A stretch of DNA of 7,454 nt, taken from assembly GCA_031459935.1 (NCBI GenBank), contig JAVKHN010000063.1:1-7454 (forward strand), read 5' to 3'. This stretch comes from Sysuimicrobium calidum (GTDB lineage Bacteria > Sysuimicrobiota > Sysuimicrobiia > Sysuimicrobiales > Sysuimicrobiaceae). Each line of letters opens with the position of its first letter. Position 1 is the first letter of the stretch. The position numbers and the translations under genes are program-made. This document shows positions 4,774-7,454 of this stretch, piece after piece. Under the pieces are notes generated by a model that worked only from the letters and a program-made list of their open reading frames with translations, made no database searches and was not told the origin of the DNA.

Positions 4774-5658
4774 CCGTCCGCTACCTGCCCGTCCCGGCCC
4801 TCGGCGTATACAACCCGGGGGTCGCGGAGGTGGACGGGGAGGTGGTCTTGCTCCTCCGGGTGGAGGGGACGGACGGACGATCCCGGCTGCACGTGGCCCG
4901 GAGCCCGGACGGCGGGGGCGGGTGGCGGGTGGATCCAACCCCGCTTCTTGTCTCCGGAGGACGGACAGAGCTCCGACGAAGAGCTGGGCTGCGAGGATCC
5001 GCGCGTGACGTACGTGGAGGAGCTGGGGGAGTGGGTCATCGCGTACGTGGCGGTGGGCCGCAGCGGCCCCGCGGTCGCTCTGGCGGCCATCCGGGACTTC
5101 CGCTCGGCCCGGCGCCTGGGAACGGTCCTTGCGCCTCCCAACAAGGACGCAGCGCTCTTTCCCAGGCGGATCCGGAGCCGCTACTGGATGCTGCACCGCC
5201 CCTCCTCCGGAGGGGCCGAGCACATCTGGATCGCGGAGTCCCAGGACCTGGTGTACTGGGGAAGGCCGCGGCTCGTGCTGCCGGAGCGGGGTGGCACCTG
5301 GTGGGACGGAGCACGCGTGGGCGCGGGGGGCGGTACCCATCGAAACGGAAGCGGGCTGGCTTGTGATCTACCACGGGGTCAAGGTGGTCGCGGGCGTGCC
5401 CAACTGCCGGCCCGGCGTGGCCCTGCTGGACCGTGACGACCCTGCCCGGGTGATCAGCCGGTGCGCGCACCCGGTCCTCAGTCCCGAAGCCCCCTACGAA
5501 CGCGTGGGAAACGGTCTCAACATCGTGTTCACCTGTGGCGCTCTGGTGCGGGGGAAACGGTCTGGCTGTACTACGGGGCCGCGGACTGTTGCGTGGCCCT
5601 GGCACGCGCCCGACTCGGAGACCTTGTGGAGTACGCACGGGCGTGCCCCGTGGACTGA
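4737..5658 (+). pseudogene. GH130-family glycosidase/phosphorylase broken by three frameshifts
   Basis: GH130 enzymes are five-bladed beta-propellers that phosphorolyse or hydrolyse beta-mannosides and similar links; the substrate here cannot be told. The likely start is GTG 4737 (AGAGGG just upstream). Segments: 4737 to about 4950 (YESNPLL, YNPGVAEVDGEVVLLLRVEGTDG); about 4951-5327 in the next frame (GCEDPRVTYVEELGEWVIAY, LHRPSSGGAEHIWIAESQD, TWWDGARVG); about 5328-5552 in the third frame (WLVIYHGVK, RPGVALLDRDDPARVI, PYERVGNGLNIVFTCGALV); and 5553-5658 (ETVWLYYGAADCCVALARAR). The CEDPR motif carries the acidic residue expected in the family's active-site region. Joined, the parts give about 306 residues, a normal length, so nothing large is missing. 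The breaks lie near 4944-4955 (one extra base), in a run of six G at 5325-5330 (one extra) and in a run of five G at 5550-5554 (one missing). Either a recent pseudogene or indel errors. Confidence 0.85.
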
Positions 5659-5678
5659 GGCGGAGGCGAACTCCGCGG

Positions 5679-5708
5679 TTGACACGGGCCATACGGCGGA
5701 GGGACAAT
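5679..5708 (+). promoter_or_regulatory. Probable merA promoter
   Basis: A perfect -35 box TTGACA (5679-5684) lies 21 bases after the GH130 stop. The best -10 candidate is GACAAT (5703-5708, four of six consensus) with an 18-base spacer; shifting one base gives a poorer box at 19. A longer than ideal spacer is typical of MerR-activated promoters, but no dyad is seen in the spacer and no merR is in the window. The likely start is near 5715, giving a leader of about 30 bases. Confidence 0.55.
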
Positions 5709-5716
5709 AAGTTCAG

Positions 5717-5732
5717 ATACGGATAAACGTAT
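5717..5732. promoter_or_regulatory. Inverted repeat in merA leader, possible operator
   Basis: ATACG (5717-5721) and CGTAT (5728-5732) form a perfect 5-base inverted repeat around six A/T-rich bases, between the predicted transcription start and the ribosome binding site AGGAG (5733-5737). ATACGG also occurs at 5691-5696, inside the promoter spacer. CGTATA is shared with the leader of the arsR-family gene (minus strand, 1065-1070). Position and symmetry suit a repressor site; the protein that would bind is unknown. Confidence 0.4.
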
Positions 5733-5743
5733 AGGAGACAGCC

Positions 5744-7408
5744 TTGGACCTCAGGCAGGAGATCGTACTGGACGTCCACGGGATGACGTGTGACGCGTGC
5801 GCCCGGCACGTGCAGCAGGCACTGGAAGCGGTGCCCGGCGTGGCGTTTGCGGAGGTTCCGGACTGGCGTGCGGGTCAGGCCAGGGTGAGGGCCGCTGGGG
5901 AGGTTACGGACGCCCTCCTGGTCCAAGCGGTGCAGGAGGCCGGGTACCGGGCTGCCGTGCGGGAGCGGAGGTCCCTCGGGCAGGAGGCGGCTCGGACCGG
6001 AGAAGGGGAAGCGGTGGACCTGGTGGTGATCGGCGGTGGGTCCGCGGGGTTTGCGGCCGCCATCCGGGGCGCAGAGCTGGGTGCGCGGGTGGTGCTGGTG
6101 GAGCGGGGGGTGATGGGCGGGACGTGCGTGAACGTGGGTTGCGTCCCGAGCAAGGCCCTCATCCGTGCGGTGGAGGTGTACCACCAGGCGAGCATGCACC
6201 GCTTCGAGGGCATTTCCACCGCGGCGGGAAGCCTCCACTGGCACCGGGTGATGCGCCAGAAGGACGAGCTGGTGGCCGAGCTGCGGCGCGAGAAGTACGT
6301 GGAGGTGCTGGCGGCATACCCGGGGATCCGGTACGTGCAGGGACAGGCGCGCCTGCGGCCGGATGGCACGGTACAGGTGGACGGCGGGATCTTCCGCCCG
6401 CACCGGATCGTGGTGGCCACGGGCTCCCGGCCGTGGGCGCCGCCCATCCCCGGTCTGGAAGAGGCGGGCTACCTCACCAGCAACGAAGCGGTGAGCCTGC
6501 GGGAGCTGCCGCGGTCCCTGGTGGTGATCGGAGCGAGCGCGGTGGGGCTGGAGCTGGCGCAGGTGTACCTGCGGGCGGGGAGTCAGGTCACGGTGCTGGA
6601 AGCCCTGCCGCGGGTCGTCCCCCTGGAGGAGCCGGAGGTCGGCGAGGCCCTGCGGGGCTACCTGGAGGAGGAGGGCATGGTGGTGCGGCCCGGGGTGCGC
6701 ATCACGCGCGTGGAGCGCAGCGCAGGGCGCTACCGGGTGACCTTCACGGAGGCAGACCGCGAGGAGCAGGTGGTGGAAGCCGAGCAGCTCCTGGTGGCCA
6801 CGGGCCGTCGGCCCAACACCGCGGGCCTCGGGCTGGAAGAGGCCGGGGTGACCCTGGGCCCTAAGGGGGAGGTGCGGGTGAACGCGTTCGCGCAGACCAC
6901 CAACCCCGCCATTTACGCCGCGGGCGACTGCACGGGCGACCCCATGTTCGTCTACGTGGCGGCTCACATGGGGACCGTGGCCGCGGAGAACGCGTTGAAC
7001 GGGAACCACCGCACCGTTGACCTGGAAGTCCTGCCGCGGATCACCTTCACCGACCCTCAGGTGGCCAGCGCGGGCTGGACGGAGGCTCAGGCGCGGGAGC
7101 GGGGGCTCGAGGTGAAGACCGCGGTGCTGACACTCGACCACCTCAGCCGGGCCCGGGTAGCTCGAGACGTGCGGGGGCTGATCAAGCTGGTGGCCGACCG
7201 CAACACCGACCGGCTGCTGGGGGCGTCCATCCTAGCCGCGGAGGCCGGGGAGGCGATCCAGACCGCGGTGCTGGCCATCCGAGAAGGTTACACGACGCAG
7301 AAGCTGGCGGGCCTGGTTTTCCCGTACCTCACCCTGGTGGAGGGCCTGAAGCTGGCCGCCCAGGCCTTCGAGAAGGATCCGGCCCTCCTGAGCTGCTGCG
7401 CGGGCTAG
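5744..7408 (+). CDS. merA: Mercuric reductase with fused N-terminal metal-binding domain
   Basis: A 554-residue flavoenzyme that reduces Hg(II) to volatile Hg(0) with NADPH in the cytosol. TTG 5744 follows AGGAG (5733-5737) by six bases; a later start would cut the first domain. Residues 8-70 form an HMA (NmerA) domain with GMTCDAC (Cys16, Cys19), which passes Hg(II) to the core. The FAD site GGGSAG is at 97-102 and the redox pair GTCVNVGC has Cys128 and Cys133. A second dinucleotide fold starts at VVIGASAVGLE (260-270), and AAGDCTGDP (392-400) is the flavin-binding motif. The C terminus LSCCAG carries the vicinal pair Cys551/Cys552 diagnostic of true MerA; Tyr185 and Tyr528 match the conserved active-site tyrosines by spacing. 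All key residues are present, so it should be functional. It stands alone after a damaged GH130 gene, with its own promoter and without merT/merP/merR here. A dihydrolipoamide dehydrogenase is excluded by the CC tail. Confidence 0.97.
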   Translation: MDLRQEIVLDVHGMTCDACARHVQQALEAVPGVAFAEVPDWRAGQARVRAAGEVTDALLVQAVQEAGYRAAVRERRSLGQEAARTGEGEAVDLVVIGGGSAGFAAAIRGAELGARVVLVERGVMGGTCVNVGCVPSKALIRAVEVYHQASMHRFEGISTAAGSLHWHRVMRQKDELVAELRREKYVEVLAAYPGIRYVQGQARLRPDGTVQVDGGIFRPHRIVVATGSRPWAPPIPGLEEAGYLTSNEAVSLRELPRSLVVIGASAVGLELAQVYLRAGSQVTVLEALPRVVPLEEPEVGEALRGYLEEEGMVVRPGVRITRVERSAGRYRVTFTEADREEQVVEAEQLLVATGRRPNTAGLGLEEAGVTLGPKGEVRVNAFAQTTNPAIYAAGDCTGDPMFVYVAAHMGTVAAENALNGNHRTVDLEVLPRITFTDPQVASAGWTEAQARERGLEVKTAVLTLDHLSRARVARDVRGLIKLVADRNTDRLLGASILAAEAGEAIQTAVLAIREGYTTQKLAGLVFPYLTLVEGLKLAAQAFEKDPALLSCCAG

Positions 7409-7419
7409 GGGAGGCATCG

Positions 7420-7454
7420 CTGCGGATCGCGCCGCAGGACCTGGCCCGCCGCTC
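7420..7454 (+). CDS. Possible start of a further gene, cut by the window edge
   Basis: GGGGAGG (7408-7414) right after the merA stop looks like a ribosome binding site. No ATG, GTG or TTG follows at a proper distance, but CTG 7420 is five bases on and opens the frame LRIAPQDLARR to the edge. That resembles the first residues of rhodanese-like domain proteins, a weak likeness from 11 residues. It could be a rare CTG start, a mis-called base in the start codon, or not a gene. Confidence 0.2.
   Translation, partial: MRIAPQDLARR

Noticed and set aside
3456..5144. A very long (562-codon) open frame on the minus strand
   Set aside because: It is antisense to pgl, GH130 and the fragments between. 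Its product is rich in Pro, Arg, His and Ser with no domain, as expected from GC-rich sequence with few chance stops.
5325..5554. Programmed frameshifting or phase variation at the G runs in GH130
   Set aside because: The runs are only five and six bases, three separate shifts of differing sign would be needed, and no stimulatory structure or known precedent in GH130 is seen. Mutation or sequence error is simpler.
5660..5676. Hairpin GCGGAG-loop-CTCCGC after the GH130 stop as an intrinsic terminator
   Set aside because: The stem is only six pairs and no T run follows; the next bases begin the merA -35 box.
5036..7141. A 701-codon open frame on the minus strand across GH130 and merA
   Set aside because: merA on the plus strand has every catalytic motif. 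The antisense product is His/Pro/Arg-rich low complexity with no recognisable family.

Overview
This is a GC-rich bacterial window with a strong G/C bias at third codon positions, good AGGAGG-type ribosome binding sites, frequent GTG/TTG starts and stop/start overlaps (ATGA, GTGA). The gene types (CsoR with CopA, an ArsR/CmtR-like sensor, a short NAD-type Gnd, MerA) suggest a Gram-positive-like or deep-branching, possibly thermophilic, lineage. No gene here fixes the taxonomy. There is no rRNA, tRNA, CRISPR array or recognisable insertion sequence.

Region 1 (1-1041, minus strand) is a copper/heavy-metal cluster read leftward: an ArsR/SmtB-family repressor with a CmtR-like three-cysteine site, then a Cu(I)-type CsoR repressor, then the first 84 codons of a CopA-like copper P-type ATPase with two CxxC heavy-metal domains. 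csoR and copA overlap by 4 bp. csoR has its own promoter, whose -35 box sits on the arsR stop codon. A perfect G/C-rich palindrome between that promoter and the csoR ribosome binding site is a strong CsoR operator candidate.

Region 2 (1200-4157, plus strand) is the oxidative pentose phosphate module in the order gnd-zwf-pgl. gnd is intact. zwf has a one-base frameshift about 45 codons before its expected end. It then runs straight into pgl sequence that lacks its own start and about 30 N-terminal residues, which looks like a deletion joining the two genes.

Region 3 (4158-5658, plus strand) begins with about 580 bp holding only short, unrecognised coding-like stretches. One is a 69-codon frame with a hydrophobic segment and a CECCC tail. 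It is followed by a GH130-family glycosidase/phosphorylase gene broken by three single-base-type frameshifts, two of them in G runs. Damage is confined to about 3400-5560 while both flanks read cleanly. This means either real gene decay or locally poor consensus sequence, and the window alone cannot decide.

Region 4 (5679-7408, plus strand) is an intact mercuric reductase (merA) with a fused N-terminal metal-binding domain, a TTG start, a consensus TTGACA -35 box and a small inverted repeat in its leader. No merR, merT or merP is visible. The last bases may begin another gene.

Taken together, this is a metal-defence neighbourhood (Cu export, Hg reduction, thiol-based metal sensors) wrapped around a sugar-oxidation module. 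Zwf-derived NADPH could feed MerA, but that link is inferred from position only. I did not find a convincing wholly new system. The most useful leads are the csoR control region, the possible ArsR control of merA, and the clustered frameshifts.
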